A stretch of DNA of 64,000 nucleotides from Nocardioides panacis (lineage in GTDB: Bacteria > Actinomycetota > Actinomycetes > Propionibacteriales > Nocardioidaceae), in contig NZ_CP077062.1 of assembly GCF_019039255.1 (NCBI RefSeq), positions 4,774,001 through 4,838,000 of the forward strand, given 5' to 3'. How positions within the stretch are numbered: the first letter of the stretch is position 1; each line of letters starts with the position of its first letter. Below the pieces are notes generated by a model that searched no databases, had not been told where the DNA came from, and saw only the letters and a list, made by a program, of their open reading frames with translations. Both the position numbers and the translations under genes were made by a program. Below are positions 27,254-39,631 of this stretch, piece by piece.

Positions 27254-28140
27254 TGGCCTTCCGCTGCGCCGCCGCCAGCCTGGCCCGCGACGAGCCGGCC
27301 GTCGGCACCGCCTCCACGGTGCGCGCGTTCCTGCTCGTCGAGAACGCCGGCCCGTGGGGCACCGAGGCCCTGCGGGACGCCCGGCTGCCCGCCGAGGTCA
27401 AGGACGGCCTGCAGGCCCGCTCGGCGGCCACCGGCGTTCGCGCGCTGCTGGTCCGCCGGCACGGCGGCGCCCCCACCGGTCCGGGGATCCGGGTGTTCGC
27501 GGCCTACGCCGACCCGGCCGCGCCCTGGATGGAGACCGCGACGCTCGCCGCCCCGGAGGTGCTGCTCGACCTCGACCTCGAGGCGCTCGGTCGCGGCCGT
27601 TCGCCGGGGCTGACGCCCACCGACGAGCCGGTGTTCTGCGTGTGCACGCACGGCCGGCACGACGCGTGCTGCGCCGAGCTCGGCCGGCCGACGGTGTCCG
27701 CGCTGGCGGCCCGGCACCCCGAGCAGACCTGGGAGGTCTCGCACATCGGCGGCGACCGGTTCGCCGCCAACCTGCTGGTGCTGCCCGCCGGCCTCTACTA
27801 CGGCCGGGTCGCCCCGGCCGACGCGCCCACGGTGGCGGCGGCGCACCTCAGCGGGCACGTCGACCTCGACCTGCTCCGCGGCCGGTCCGGGTTCCCCTTC
27901 CCCGTGCAGGTCGCCGAGCTCGCCGTGCGTCGCGAGACCGGCGACACCCGGCTGGACGCGGTCCGGCTGGTCGGGCTCCGCACCGTCGGCGACGGCAGCG
28001 AGGTGACCCTCGACGTGGGCGGCGCGACGTACGACGTGCGGGTGCGGCGCACGACGGGGGAGCACGAGCGGCTCACCTGCCGGGCGACGCGGGACAGCCG
28101 GCCGGCGTCGTACGAGGTCGTCGGCCTCGCCCGGCGTTAG
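27253..28140 (+). CDS. Sucrase/ferredoxin-like family protein (Apd1-like, thioredoxin-fold [2Fe-2S])
   Basis: A 295-residue member of the sucrase/ferredoxin-like family (PF06999). The metal-binding motif CVCTHGRHDACC (Cys129, 131, 139, 140) and the later HIGGDRFAANLLVLP are diagnostic. Known relatives such as yeast Apd1 bind a [2Fe-2S] cluster through Cys and His ligands in a thioredoxin-like fold. Its ATG overlaps the cupin stop (TGATG), so it should be translated with the oxygenase. It could serve as an electron donor or iron-sulfur partner for the oxygenase, which is inference. Confidence 0.82.
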   Translation: MAFRCAAASLARDEPAVGTASTVRAFLLVENAGPWGTEALRDARLPAEVKDGLQARSAATGVRALLVRRHGGAPTGPGIRVFAAYADPAAPWMETATLAAPEVLLDLDLEALGRGRSPGLTPTDEPVFCVCTHGRHDACCAELGRPTVSALAARHPEQTWEVSHIGGDRFAANLLVLPAGLYYGRVAPADAPTVAAAHLSGHVDLDLLRGRSGFPFPVQVAELAVRRETGDTRLDAVRLVGLRTVGDGSEVTLDVGGATYDVRVRRTTGEHERLTCRATRDSRPASYEVVGLARR

Positions 28141-28179
28141 TCCCTTCGCCCGGGGCGTCCGGGGTGCCACGATGGATTC

Positions 28180-29067
28180 ATGAGCGCTGCGATCTCGGTC
28201 TCCGGCCTGCGCAAGACCTTCGGGCGGACGGTCGCGCTCGACGGTCTGGACCTCGAGGTGACCACCGGTGAGGTGCACGGCTTCCTCGGCCCGAACGGTG
28301 CCGGGAAGTCCACGACCATCCGGGTGCTGCTCGGGCTGCTCCGGGCCGACGCGGGCGACGTACGGCTGCTGGAGGGGGACCCGTGGCGGGACGCCGCGAC
28401 CCTGCACCGGCGGCTGGCCTACGTGCCCGGCGAGATGAACCTGTGGCCGAACCTCACCGGGGGCGAGGTCATCGACCTGCTCGGCCGGCTGCGCGGCAGC
28501 CACGACCCGCGGCGCCGGGCGGACCTGCTCGAGCGGTTCGACCTCGACCCGACCAAGAAGTCCCGCACCTACTCCAAGGGCAACCGGCAGAAGGTCGGCC
28601 TGGTCGCCGCGCTCGCCGCGGACGTGGAGCTGCTGCTGCTCGACGAGCCGACCTCCGGGCTCGACCCGCTGATGGAGGCGGTGTTCCAGGAGTGCATCCG
28701 CGAGGAGGCCGCCGCCGGGCGGACGGTGCTGCTGTCCAGCCACATCCTGGCCGAGGCCGAGGCGCTGTGCGACCGGGTCAGCATCGTGCGCTCCGGCCGG
28801 ATCGTGCAGCACGGCACGCTCGCCGACCTGCGGCACCTGACCCGGACCACGGTGATCGCCGAGACCCGGCTGCACGCCGACGCCCTGGCCGCCGTACCCG
28901 GGGTGGGGCACGTGGACCGCCTCGACGGCCGGGTCAGCTTCGACGTCGACACCGAGCACCTCGACGAGGCGATGCGCTACCTGTCCTCGCTCGACATCCG
29001 GTCGCTGGTCAGCCACCCCCCGACCCTGGAGGAGCTGTTCCTGCGGCAGTACGGCGAGTCGGTGTGA
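28180..29067 (+). CDS. ABC transporter ATP-binding protein
   Basis: A 295-residue ABC ATPase: Walker [10 protein letters not shown] (near residue 42), signature [16 protein letters not shown], Walker [14 protein letters not shown], switch His in [11 protein letters not shown]. The degenerate signature (SKGNRQK) is typical of ATPases paired with the large polyketide-antibiotic-exporter permeases of Actinobacteria. It starts 39 bp after the sucrase/ferredoxin-like gene and overlaps the permease start. It may be cotranscribed with the cupin cassette. Confidence 0.9.
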   Translation: MSAAISVSGLRKTFGRTVALDGLDLEVTTGEVHGFLGPNGAGKSTTIRVLLGLLRADAGDVRLLEGDPWRDAATLHRRLAYVPGEMNLWPNLTGGEVIDLLGRLRGSHDPRRRADLLERFDLDPTKKSRTYSKGNRQKVGLVAALAADVELLLLDEPTSGLDPLMEAVFQECIREEAAAGRTVLLSSHILAEAEALCDRVSIVRSGRIVQHGTLADLRHLTRTTVIAETRLHADALAAVPGVGHVDRLDGRVSFDVDTEHLDEAMRYLSSLDIRSLVSHPPTLEELFLRQYGESV

Positions 29068-30656
29068 GCACGCTCACCGGCACCACGGCCCTGGCCCGCC
29101 TCGTCGTCCGGCGGGACCGGGTCAGGATGGCGGTGTGGGTGCTCGCGATGACGCTGCTGACCTACTCCTCGGGCAGCGCGATGGGCACGACGTTCCCGAC
29201 CCAGGCCTCGATCGACAGCTACGCCTCCTCGATGGCCACCTCGCCGGCGGTGATCTTCCTCGCCGGCCCGCCGGTCGCCCTGGACACGCTGCCGGGCATC
29301 GTGCTGAACAAGGTGTCCTTCCTGGGGCTGGTCGGCGTGTGCCTGATGACCGTCCTCCAGGTGGTGCGGCACACCCGCGCCGAGGAGGAGGAGGGGCGCG
29401 CCGAGCTGGTCCGGGCCGGGGTGGTGGGCCGCGACGCCGCGCTCGCGGCGACGGTGCTGGTGACCGGTGCCGCCGCGCTGCTCGTCGGGGCCGGGCAGGC
29501 GCTCGCGACGAACGCCGCGCAGGTGCCGCTCGGGGACGCGCTGCTGTACGGCGCGTCGGTGGCCGCCCTCGGCCTGGTGTTCGCCGGGATCGCGCTGTGC
29601 ACCGCCCAGGTGTTCACCCACGCCCGGGCGGCGAGCGGGTCGGCCCTGGCGCTCTTCGGCGTCGCCTACGTCGTGCGGGGCGCCGGTGACGTGCAGGGCA
29701 ACGGCCTGGTGTGGCTCTCGCCCATCGGGTGGTCCCAGGCGACGCACGCGACCGGCGCCGACGCGACCTGGTGGCCGCTGCTGGTCCCGGTCGTGGTGAG
29801 CGCCGTGCTCGTCGGTCTGGCCGCCTGGCTGCAGCGCCGGCGCGACGAGGGCGCCGGCCTGGTGTCCGGCCGGCCCGGCCGCGCGCAGGCCGCCCGCTCG
29901 CTGTCCGGGGCGTTCGGCCTGGCGCTGCGCACCCAGCGCCCGCTGCTGGTCGGCTGGGCCCTCGGCCTGTTCGCGCTCGGCGCGGTGTACGGCTCGCTGA
30001 CCCAGGGCGTCGAGGACCTGGCCCGCAGCAACCCCACGCTGGAGGAGTTCTTCCGGGCGAGCGGGCAGGGCAGCCTGGTCGACTCGTTCCGCGCCACGAT
30101 GCTGCTGGTGCTCGCCCTGCTGGCCGGCGCCTACGCCGTCGGCTCGGCGCTGCGGCTCACCTCCGAGGAGACCTCCGGCCGGCTCGAGCCGCTGCTCGCC
30201 ACCGGGCTGTCGCGCGCCCGGTGGATGCTCGGCACCCTGGCGATGACCCTGGTCGGCAGCGCGACGGTGCTCCTCGCCGCCGGGGCGGGTCTCGGGTCGA
30301 CGTACGCGATGTCGACGGGGGACCCGTCCCAGCTGCTCCGGATCGCCGGCCTGGAGCTGGTCTACCTCCCGGCCGTGCTGGTCCCGGCCGGCATCGCCGC
30401 GCTGGTGCACGGGTGGCGGCCGGGCTGGGCCCGGGTCGCCTGGGTGGTCCTCGCCGTCTGGTTCGTGCTCGGCTACCTCGGTGAGCTGCTGAACGCCCCC
30501 GAGTGGCTGGTGCGGACCTCTCCCTTCACCCGCACCCCCTCCGTCCCGGTGGCGTCGCTGTCCCTCACCGCCCCGCTGGTGATCACCCTGCTGGTGGCCC
30601 TGCTCACCGCCGTCGGCGTCACGGCCCTCCGCCACCGCGACCTCCAGACCCACTGA
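29064..30656 (+). CDS. ABC exporter permease, polyketide-antibiotic-exporter type
   Basis: A 530-residue membrane protein made of two similar halves, each with about six membrane segments (the second half starts near residue 285). This matches the duplicated permeases annotated as exporters of polyketide antibiotics. Start GTG 29064 overlaps the ATPase stop (GTGTGA), so the two form a coupled exporter. Whether it handles a product of the cupin cassette or an unrelated compound cannot be decided from sequence. Confidence 0.87.
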   Translation: MSTLTGTTALARLVVRRDRVRMAVWVLAMTLLTYSSGSAMGTTFPTQASIDSYASSMATSPAVIFLAGPPVALDTLPGIVLNKVSFLGLVGVCLMTVLQVVRHTRAEEEEGRAELVRAGVVGRDAALAATVLVTGAAALLVGAGQALATNAAQVPLGDALLYGASVAALGLVFAGIALCTAQVFTHARAASGSALALFGVAYVVRGAGDVQGNGLVWLSPIGWSQATHATGADATWWPLLVPVVVSAVLVGLAAWLQRRRDEGAGLVSGRPGRAQAARSLSGAFGLALRTQRPLLVGWALGLFALGAVYGSLTQGVEDLARSNPTLEEFFRASGQGSLVDSFRATMLLVLALLAGAYAVGSALRLTSEETSGRLEPLLATGLSRARWMLGTLAMTLVGSATVLLAAGAGLGSTYAMSTGDPSQLLRIAGLELVYLPAVLVPAGIAALVHGWRPGWARVAWVVLAVWFVLGYLGELLNAPEWLVRTSPFTRTPSVPVASLSLTAPLVITLLVALLTAVGVTALRHRDLQTH

Positions 30657-30741
30657 GGCGCCCCCACCCCGTCGGCGCGGGCCCGATGTCGGGGTGCGCC
30701 CGGGCACGGGCCGGCGGAGGGATGCCTCGATACGGAAATAG

Positions 30742-30767
30742 TTAGCAAGGGTAATGAGTTAGGCTAA
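30742..30767 (+). promoter_or_regulatory. MarR-gene promoter and candidate operator
   Basis: An AT-rich island in very GC-rich surroundings. TTAGC (30742-30746) and GCTAA (30763-30767) form an inverted repeat around the -10 hexamer TAGGCT (30760-30765), which ends 7 nt before ATG 30773. The overlap of repeat and -10 suggests autorepression by the MarR protein (inference). Confidence 0.5.
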
Positions 30768-30772
30768 GCACC

Positions 30773-31222
30773 ATGCCATCCGTCGAGAAGGTCACCCGCA
30801 CCGACAGCGGGCTCGCGTCCGCGCTGCGCATCTCCGTCGCGCGACTGCAGCGCCGGTTGCGCGGCGAGCGGGACCCGGACAACGAGCTGCTCCCGGTGGG
30901 GCAGCTGTCCGTCCTCGGTCTGCTGAACCGCTTCGGTGACAGCACCGTCGGCGAGCTCGCCGCCCTCGAGCGGGTCCAGCCGCCGTCGATGACCCGCACC
31001 GTCAACTGCCTCGACGACGGCGGCTACGTCGTACGTCGCAAGAACGAGTCCGACGGGCGCCAGGTCGTCGTCGCGCTGTCCGAGCAGGGCAAGCAGACCC
31101 TCGCCAACGACCGTCGCCGTCGCGACGCCTGGCTCGCGCAGCGGCTGCGCGAGCTCACCCCCGAAGAACGCTCCGTGCTGCGTCAGGCAGCTCCGATCAT
31201 CGAAAGGCTGGCTCAGGCTTGA
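30773..31222 (+). CDS. MarR family transcriptional regulator
   Basis: A 149-residue winged-helix regulator. The recognition segment STVGELAALERVQPPSMTRTVNCLDDGGYV followed by a basic wing (RRKNESDGRQVVVALS) is clear MarR architecture. The MFS exporter starts at a TTG overlapping its stop (TTGA), so they form an operon, and efflux control is the likely job. An inverted repeat around its own -10 suggests autoregulation. Inducing ligand unknown. Confidence 0.92.
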   Translation: MPSVEKVTRTDSGLASALRISVARLQRRLRGERDPDNELLPVGQLSVLGLLNRFGDSTVGELAALERVQPPSMTRTVNCLDDGGYVVRRKNESDGRQVVVALSEQGKQTLANDRRRRDAWLAQRLRELTPEERSVLRQAAPIIERLAQA

Positions 31223-32538
31223 GTCCCACGTTCCGCTCACTGTCGAACCGCAACTACCGGCTGTACGCGTCCGGTGCCGTGGTGTCGAACGTCGGGACGT
31301 GGATGCAGCGCGTCGCCCAGGACTGGCTCGTCCTGCAGCTGACGCACAACAACGGCACCGCCCTGGGCATCACGACCGGCCTGCAGTTCCTGCCGATCCT
31401 GCTGCTCTCCCCGTACGCCGGCCTGATCGCCGACCGCTTCCCGAAGCGCCGGCTGCTGCAGGTCACCCAGCTGATGCTCGCCGTCCCGGCGATGCTGCTC
31501 GGCGTGCTCGCGGTGACCGGGGTCGCGCAGAGCTGGCACGTCTACGCCCTGGCGTTCGTCTTCGGCATCGGCTCGGCGTTCGATGCCCCGGCCCGCCAGT
31601 CGTTCGTCAGCGAGATCGTCGGTCCCGAGGACCTGACCAACGCGGTCGGCCTCAACTCGGCGTCGTTCAACCTGGCCCGGATGATCGGCCCGGCCCTGGC
31701 CGGCCTGCTGATCGCCGCCTTCGGCTCGGGCGTCCCCGCGACCGGCGCGGTGATCATGGTCAACGCGGTCAGCTACGGCGCGGTGATCCTGTCGCTGCAG
31801 CGGATGCGCGACAGCGAGCTCAACCGCGCCGCGCCGACCCCCCGGCACAAGGGGATGATCCGCGACGGCGTGCGCTACGTGCTGCGTCGCCCGGACCTGA
31901 TGCTGATCCTCACCATCGTGTTCTTCGCCGGCACCTTCGGGCTGAACTTCCAGCTCACCTCCGCGCTGATGGCGACCGAGGTGTTCCACAAGGGCGCCAG
32001 CGAGTACGGCATCCTCGGTACGACGCTCGCGATCGGCTCCCTGTCGGGCGCGCTGCTCGCCGCGCGCCGCGGCCGGATCCGGCACCGCCTGGTGATCATC
32101 GCCGCCGTCGTGTTCGGCGTCGCCGAGATCGTCGCCGGCCTGCTGCCGACGTACGTCGCGTTCGCGATCTGGACGCCAGTGATCGGGATCGCCTCGCTGA
32201 CGATGATCACGTCGGCCAACGCCACCTTCCAGATGAGCGTCGCGCCGGAGATGCGCGGCCGGGTGATGGCGCTCTACATGATGATCTTCATGGGCGGCAC
32301 GCCGATCGGCTCGCCCATCGTCGGCTGGGTCGGGGAGACCTTCGGGGCGCGCTGGACGCTGATCGGCGGAGGGGTCGCCACGATCCTCGGCACCGTGCTG
32401 GCGGTGCTGGTGTTCAGCCGCGCCCAGGGCCTGATCGGGCACGCGCACGACCGGACCGCGCACCGACCGAGCGCCGAGCCCGAGCGGGCCGTGCGCGAGG
32501 TAGGCGCGGCCGGCGAGGTGGTTGCCGGCCGCGCCTAG
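31219..32538 (+). CDS. MFS transporter (MFS_3/EntS-like exporter)
   Basis: A 439-residue major facilitator with 12 membrane segments. The N-terminal FRSLSNRNYRLYASGAVVSNVGTWMQRVAQDWLVLQLT is typical of the EntS/DUF894-like exporter group. LIADRFPKRRLLQ is the conserved loop 2-3 motif. The start is TTG 31219, overlapping the marR stop by three bases. A hydrophilic tail of about 45 residues follows the last helix. It is likely under control of the MarR protein; cargo unknown. Confidence 0.87.
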   Translation: MSPTFRSLSNRNYRLYASGAVVSNVGTWMQRVAQDWLVLQLTHNNGTALGITTGLQFLPILLLSPYAGLIADRFPKRRLLQVTQLMLAVPAMLLGVLAVTGVAQSWHVYALAFVFGIGSAFDAPARQSFVSEIVGPEDLTNAVGLNSASFNLARMIGPALAGLLIAAFGSGVPATGAVIMVNAVSYGAVILSLQRMRDSELNRAAPTPRHKGMIRDGVRYVLRRPDLMLILTIVFFAGTFGLNFQLTSALMATEVFHKGASEYGILGTTLAIGSLSGALLAARRGRIRHRLVIIAAVVFGVAEIVAGLLPTYVAFAIWTPVIGIASLTMITSANATFQMSVAPEMRGRVMALYMMIFMGGTPIGSPIVGWVGETFGARWTLIGGGVATILGTVLAVLVFSRAQGLIGHAHDRTAHRPSAEPERAVREVGAAGEVVAGRA

Positions 32539-32551
32539 AGCGGGTCCCCGT

Positions 32552-33143
32552 CTAGCGCGAGGCGAACCAGGGCTGGTGCAGGTCGAGGTAGCGCACGTCG
32601 TGCATCGCGGTCTCCATCGCCCGGCGTACCTCCTCGGGCATCGCGACCTGCTCGCCGCGGCGGGCCGACTCCTCGTCGGAGAACGAGACCGTCTCGATGA
32701 ACGACCCGTCCGCCTCGATCGCCAGGGTGCCGCCGAGGATCTCCGGGCGCATCTCGTGCAGCTGCTCGGTGTCGGTCATCATCGCCTTGAGGGTGTCCAC
32801 GTCGTCGACCTTGCCCCGGATCACCTGGACGAAGCCGGCGTCGTCGGAGCCGCCGTCCATCAGCAGCGTGACGTCGGCGCAGTCGTGGAACTCGACGGGT
32901 CCGTCGAACAGCCTCTCCATCTCCGACCACCAGGCGCCCTGCTCGGGGCGCGCGGCGTTCGCGGCCGCCGCCTCCTGCGACTCGAAGCGCACGATCGCGA
33001 GGAACTGGTCGTCGTCGGTGAACCCGTAGGTCCCGCCGAGCCAGCCGTCCGCCCCCGGTGCGAGCTCACGCAGCCAGCGCTCGCCCATCTCCCGGCACTC
33101 GTCCCGCCGGGTGCTCTTCCCCCTGGATGATCTGGATGAACAT
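32552..33143 (-). CDS. Tandem dimeric alpha-beta barrel domain protein (frame broken as sequenced)
   Basis: Read from ATG 33143 (MFIQIIQG) the frame breaks in a C5 run at 33119-33123; removing one base gives MFIQIIQGKSTRRDECREMG and a 196-residue protein. A shorter uninterrupted reading from ATG 33088 is possible but loses the first strand. The product has two related halves: FIQIIQGK...GGTYGFTDDDQFLAIVRF and FVQVIRGKV...GGTLAIEADGSFIETVSF, each a ferredoxin-like dimeric alpha-beta barrel of the antibiotic-biosynthesis-monooxygenase kind. No catalytic residues can be assigned. Confidence 0.7.
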
Positions 33144-33246
33144 GGGGCCTCCTTGTGGGCAGGCCGCTTCGGGTGAAGTGGTCGTTCCCGACGCTAGTGA
33201 GGGCGCTCGGGTGGGGTCCATGGCCCGTTCGGGGCAGCCCGCCGCC

Positions 33247-33252
33247 TACCCT
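33247..33252 (+). promoter_or_regulatory. -10 hexamer TACCCT before the small membrane protein
   Basis: TACCCT ends 6 nt before ATG 33259, the same geometry as at many genes here. It supports the 29-residue ORF as the first gene of this transcript. Confidence 0.45.
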
Positions 33253-33258
33253 GGAGAC

Positions 33259-33348
33259 ATGAATCCCCGCTACCGACGGCTGGTGATCCCGGGCGCCCTG
33301 GTGGGGCTGATCCTGATCGTGGTCCTGACCGCCCTGCTCGGGCGGTAG
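33259..33348 (+). CDS. 29-residue single-pass membrane peptide
   Basis: ATG 33259 to TAG 33348 encodes a basic N-terminus (MNPRYRR) and one hydrophobic helix (VIPGALVGLILIVVLTALLG). This is a typical small integral membrane protein with the N-terminus inside. It has a well-placed -10 and lies 2 bp before the methyltransferase GTG, so it would head that transcript. No family is recognised, and the evidence is the helix, the start region and the spacing. Confidence 0.5.
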   Translation: MNPRYRRLVIPGALVGLILIVVLTALLGR

Positions 33349-33350
33349 CC

Positions 33351-34614
33351 GTGGCCGCCGAACCCCTCCTCCGGGCCCTGACGCGGATGCGCGGGCTGCT
33401 CCTGGACGACCAGCAGCTGGTCCGGGCCGTCGCCTCGGGCCGCCAGAAGGGCCAGACCCCGCGCTGGCGCCGCGTCGAGCTCCGGTACGTCGACCTGAAG
33501 GCCGGCCGACGCCTCCAGGTGACGGCCTACGACGACACCCAGGCGCACACCTCGAACCACGAGCCCGGGGACGCCGCGAAGGCCGCCGTCGACGACCTGC
33601 TGGACCTGCCCTTCGGCAACTGGCACGTCGAGACGCTGACCGAGACCCACCAGCTCCGGGTGACCAAGAGGCTCGAGGCGATGGTGCACACGCAGGCGAG
33701 TGGTCCCGACAGGCTCGACCAGCCGGGACCCGGGCTCGACCGGCCGGGATCCGGGCTCGACCAGTCGGGGGAGGACCCGGCGCGCGAGCACGACCGGCGC
33801 AAGCCCCGGCTGCTCCCGGAGGACGCGCCGGTGCTGGTGGCGCTGGGCATCTCCGACGCCGACGGCCGGGTCAAGCCGAGCCGGCAGGCGAAGTACCGCC
33901 AGGTCGACGAGTTCCTGCGCAGCCTCACCTCCGTGGTCGACGAGGCGCTGGCCTCCGGACGGCTGCGCACCCCCACCGCGGAGGAGCCGCTGCGGGTCGT
34001 GGACCTCGGCTGCGGCAACGCCTACCTCACGTTCGCGGCGCACGCCTACCTCGAGGGCGTCCGCGGCCTGCCGGTGCGGGTGGTCGGCATCGACCGGCAG
34101 CCGCAGCTGGTGGCCCGCAACAACGAGATCGCGCGGGACCTCGGGATCGAGGAGCGGATCTCGTTCTCGCCCGGCGACATCGGCACCGCCGAGCTCGACG
34201 AGCGGCCGGACGTGGTGCTGGCGCTGCACGCGTGCGACACCGCCACCGACGACGCGCTCGCCCGGGCGGTCACCTGGGAGGCCCCGCTGGTGCTCGCGGC
34301 GCCCTGCTGCCACCACGACATCGCCGCCCAGCTGCGGCGCACGCCGACCCCGGCGCCGTACTCCCTGCTCACGCGCAGCGGCATCCTGCGCGAGCGGTTC
34401 GCGGACACCCTCACCGACGCGGTGCGCGCCTCGGTGCTGCGCCAGGTCGGCTACCGGGTCGACGTGACCGACTTCGTGGACAGCCGGCACACCCCGCGCA
34501 ACACGCTGCTGCGCGCGGTGCGGACCGGCGCCGCGCCCTCGCCGGACGCCCGGCGCGAGCTGGACGACGTCGTCAGCACCTGGGGCATCCACCCGCAGCT
34601 GGCGGAGCTCCTGC

Positions 34615-34631
<17 letters not shown>
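33351..34631 (+). CDS. SAM-dependent methyltransferase (Methyltransf_32/METTL25-like)
   Basis: A 426-residue protein. The SAM-binding motif LRVVDLGCGNAYLTFAAHAYL starts near residue 213, followed by VVGIDRQPQLVARN and LALHACDTATDDAL. The LHACDTATD and PCCHHDIA motifs are characteristic of the METTL25/RRNAD1-like group. The N-terminal 110 residues are separate, and the linker near residues 120-145 contains three copies of a 7-residue unit (LDQPGPG-like). Starts at GTG 33351. Substrate unknown, possibly RNA by analogy. Its 3' end overlaps the next gene by 17 bp. Confidence 0.82.
33712..33774 (+). repeat. In-frame 21-bp tandem repeat (3 units) in the methyltransferase linker
   Basis: Units at 33712-33732, 33733-33753 and 33754-33774 begin GGCTCGACC and encode LDQPGPG, LDRPGSG and LDQSGED. 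Being a multiple of three, copy-number changes would not break the frame. Confidence 0.7.
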
Positions 34632-37671
<3,040 letters not shown>

Positions 37672-37777
37672 GCTTCCTCCGATGTACCGGTCCGGACGCC
37701 GCTGCATTGCTGAACGAGCCCCGGGCATTCTGTCAGAAACCGCCCGGAAGTCCATTCCGGGCCCCGGGGCCCACCGG

Positions 37778-38878
37778 TCAGGCCCAGGCGCTCTGCCAGC
37801 CCTCGACCTCGTCGGCCTTGCGCGGCGCGGGCCCGGAGTACTTCGCGGACGGCCGGATCAGCCGGCCGGTGCGCTTCTGCTCCAGGATGTGCGCCGACCA
37901 GCCACCCGTGCGGGCGCAGGTGAACATCGAGGTGAACATGTGCGGCGGCACCTCGGCGAAGTCCAGGACGATGGCCGCCCAGAACTCCACGTTGGTCTCC
38001 AGGACGCGGTCCGGGCGGCGCGCCTTGAGCTCGGCCAGCGCCGCCTTCTCCAGGGCCTCGGCGACCGCGTAGCGCGGCGCGCCGAGCTCCTTCGCCGTGC
38101 GCCGCAGCACCCGGGCGCGCGGGTCCTCGGCGCGGTAGACGCGGTGCCCGAAGCCCATCAGCCGCTCACCCCTGTCGAGCAGGGCCTTGACGTAGGCCTC
38201 GGCGTCGCCGGTCTTCTCGACCTCCTCGAGCATGCCGAGCACGCGGGAGGGCGCGCCGCCGTGCAGCGGGCCGCTCATCGCGCCGATCGCGCCGGAGAAG
38301 GCGGCGGCCACGTCGGCACCGGTGGAGGTGATCACCCGGGAGGTGAAGGTGGAGGCGTTCATGCCGTGCTCGGCCGCCGAGCTCCAGTAGGCGTCGATGG
38401 CCGCGACGTGCTTGGGGTCGGCCTCGCCCTTCCAGCGGATCAGGAACCGCTCGGCGAGGGTGTGCCCGGCGTCCACGTCCTTCTGGGGGACGACCGGCTG
38501 GTGCAGGCCGCGGGCGGCCTGGGCGGCGTAGGACAGCACCATCACCGCGACCCGGCTCAGGTCGTCGCGGGCCTGCTGGTCGGTGATGTCGTAGGTCTGC
38601 CGGAAGCCGAACGCGGGCGCGAGCATCGCGATGGCCGCCTGCACGTCCACGCGCACCTCGCCGGTGTGCACCGGGATGTTGTAGGCCTCGGCCGGCGGCA
38701 GGCCGGGGGAGTAGGTGCCGTCGACGAGCAGGCCCCAGACGTTCTCGAAGGGCACGTGCCCGACGATGTCCTCGATGTCGACGCCGCGGTAGCGCAGCGC
38801 GGACCCTTCCTTGTCGGGCTCGGCGATCTCGGTCTCGAAGGCGACAACGCCCTCCAGGCCGTGGTGGACCTCGGTCAT
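37778..38878 (-). CDS. citA: Citrate synthase 2
   Basis: A 366-residue citrate synthase condensing oxaloacetate and acetyl-CoA. The catalytic His residues lie in GPLHGGAPSRV and MGFGHRVYR, with the Asp of LDFAEVPPHMF in the C-terminal active-site segment. Length and the short N-terminus (LEGVVAFETEIAEPDKEG) match the second, CitA-type enzyme of Actinobacteria rather than the 430-residue GltA. ATG 38878 is preceded by GAGGAG. Divergent from pdxH with 69 bp between starts. Confidence 0.9.
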   Translation of the reverse strand: MTEVHHGLEGVVAFETEIAEPDKEGSALRYRGVDIEDIVGHVPFENVWGLLVDGTYSPGLPPAEAYNIPVHTGEVRVDVQAAIAMLAPAFGFRQTYDITDQQARDDLSRVAVMVLSYAAQAARGLHQPVVPQKDVDAGHTLAERFLIRWKGEADPKHVAAIDAYWSSAAEHGMNASTFTSRVITSTGADVAAAFSGAIGAMSGPLHGGAPSRVLGMLEEVEKTGDAEAYVKALLDRGERLMGFGHRVYRAEDPRARVLRRTAKELGAPRYAVAEALEKAALAELKARRPDRVLETNVEFWAAIVLDFAEVPPHMFTSMFTCARTGGWSAHILEQKRTGRLIRPSAKYSGPAPRKADEVEGWQSAWA

Positions 38879-38935
38879 GACGACTCCTCTGTGGCTGTTC
38901 GACGCACCCCAAACGAGCTCATCATGCCGTATGGG

Positions 38936-38941
38936 TAGGTT
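38936..38941 (+). promoter_or_regulatory. -10 hexamer TAGGTT of pdxH
   Basis: TAGGTT ends 6 nt before ATG 38948, with CGCAGG between. The same 12 bases precede the gene at 44060. Confidence 0.55.
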
Positions 38942-38947
38942 CGCAGG

Positions 38948-39619
38948 ATGAGCGAGCACCCCCAGACCCAGGACCTCGGTGCGCTGCGCCGCGAGTACGG
39001 CGACCGCGGGCTCGACACCCCGGACCTGGAGCCCGACCCGGTCGAGATGTTCCGGCGGTGGCTGGACGAGACCGTGGAGTCCGGGGTGCACGAGCCCAAC
39101 GCGATGGTGGTCTCGACGGTGTCGGCCGAGGGCAGGCCCTCCTCGCGGATGGTGCTGCTGAAGGGGCTCGACACCCGGGGCTTCGTGTTCTACACGAACT
39201 ACGAGTCCCGCAAGGGCGAGGAGATCGACGCCAACCCGCACGTCTCGCTGCTGTTCCCGTGGCAGGACCTGCAGCGCCAGGTCCGGGTCGAGGGCACCGC
39301 CTCGCGGGTCTCCCGGGAGGAGAGCGCCGCCTACTTCGCCGAGCGACCCCGGGAGTCGCAGCTCGGCGCCTGGGCGTCGCCGCAGTCCCGGGTGGTGGCC
39401 TCGCGCGCCGCGCTCGACGAGCGGTACGGCGGCGTGCTGGCGCAGTTCGCCGACGTGGACGACGTACCCCTCCCGCCGTCGTGGGGCGGGTTCCGGGTGG
39501 AGCCCGAGCTCGTGGAGTTCTGGCAGGGCCGCAAGGGCCGGATGCACGACCGGCTGCGCTACCGCCGCACGCACGGCGACCCGCACGCGCCCTGGACCGT
39601 GGAGCGGCTGGCCCCGTAG
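38948..39619 (+). CDS. pdxH: Pyridoxamine 5'-phosphate oxidase
   Basis: A 223-residue FMN enzyme oxidising pyridoxamine or pyridoxine 5'-phosphate to PLP. GRPSSRMVLLKGLDTRGFVFYTNYESRKG covers the FMN-binding region, with RQVRVEGTASRVS, SQLGAWASPQS and the C-terminal WGGFRVEPELVEFWQGRKGRMHDRLRYRR completing the family pattern. Probably leaderless. Divergent from citrate synthase and followed by the tetR gene after 47 bp. Confidence 0.94.
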   Translation: MSEHPQTQDLGALRREYGDRGLDTPDLEPDPVEMFRRWLDETVESGVHEPNAMVVSTVSAEGRPSSRMVLLKGLDTRGFVFYTNYESRKGEEIDANPHVSLLFPWQDLQRQVRVEGTASRVSREESAAYFAERPRESQLGAWASPQSRVVASRAALDERYGGVLAQFADVDDVPLPPSWGGFRVEPELVEFWQGRKGRMHDRLRYRRTHGDPHAPWTVERLAP

Positions 39620-39631
39620 CCGGAAAACCGC

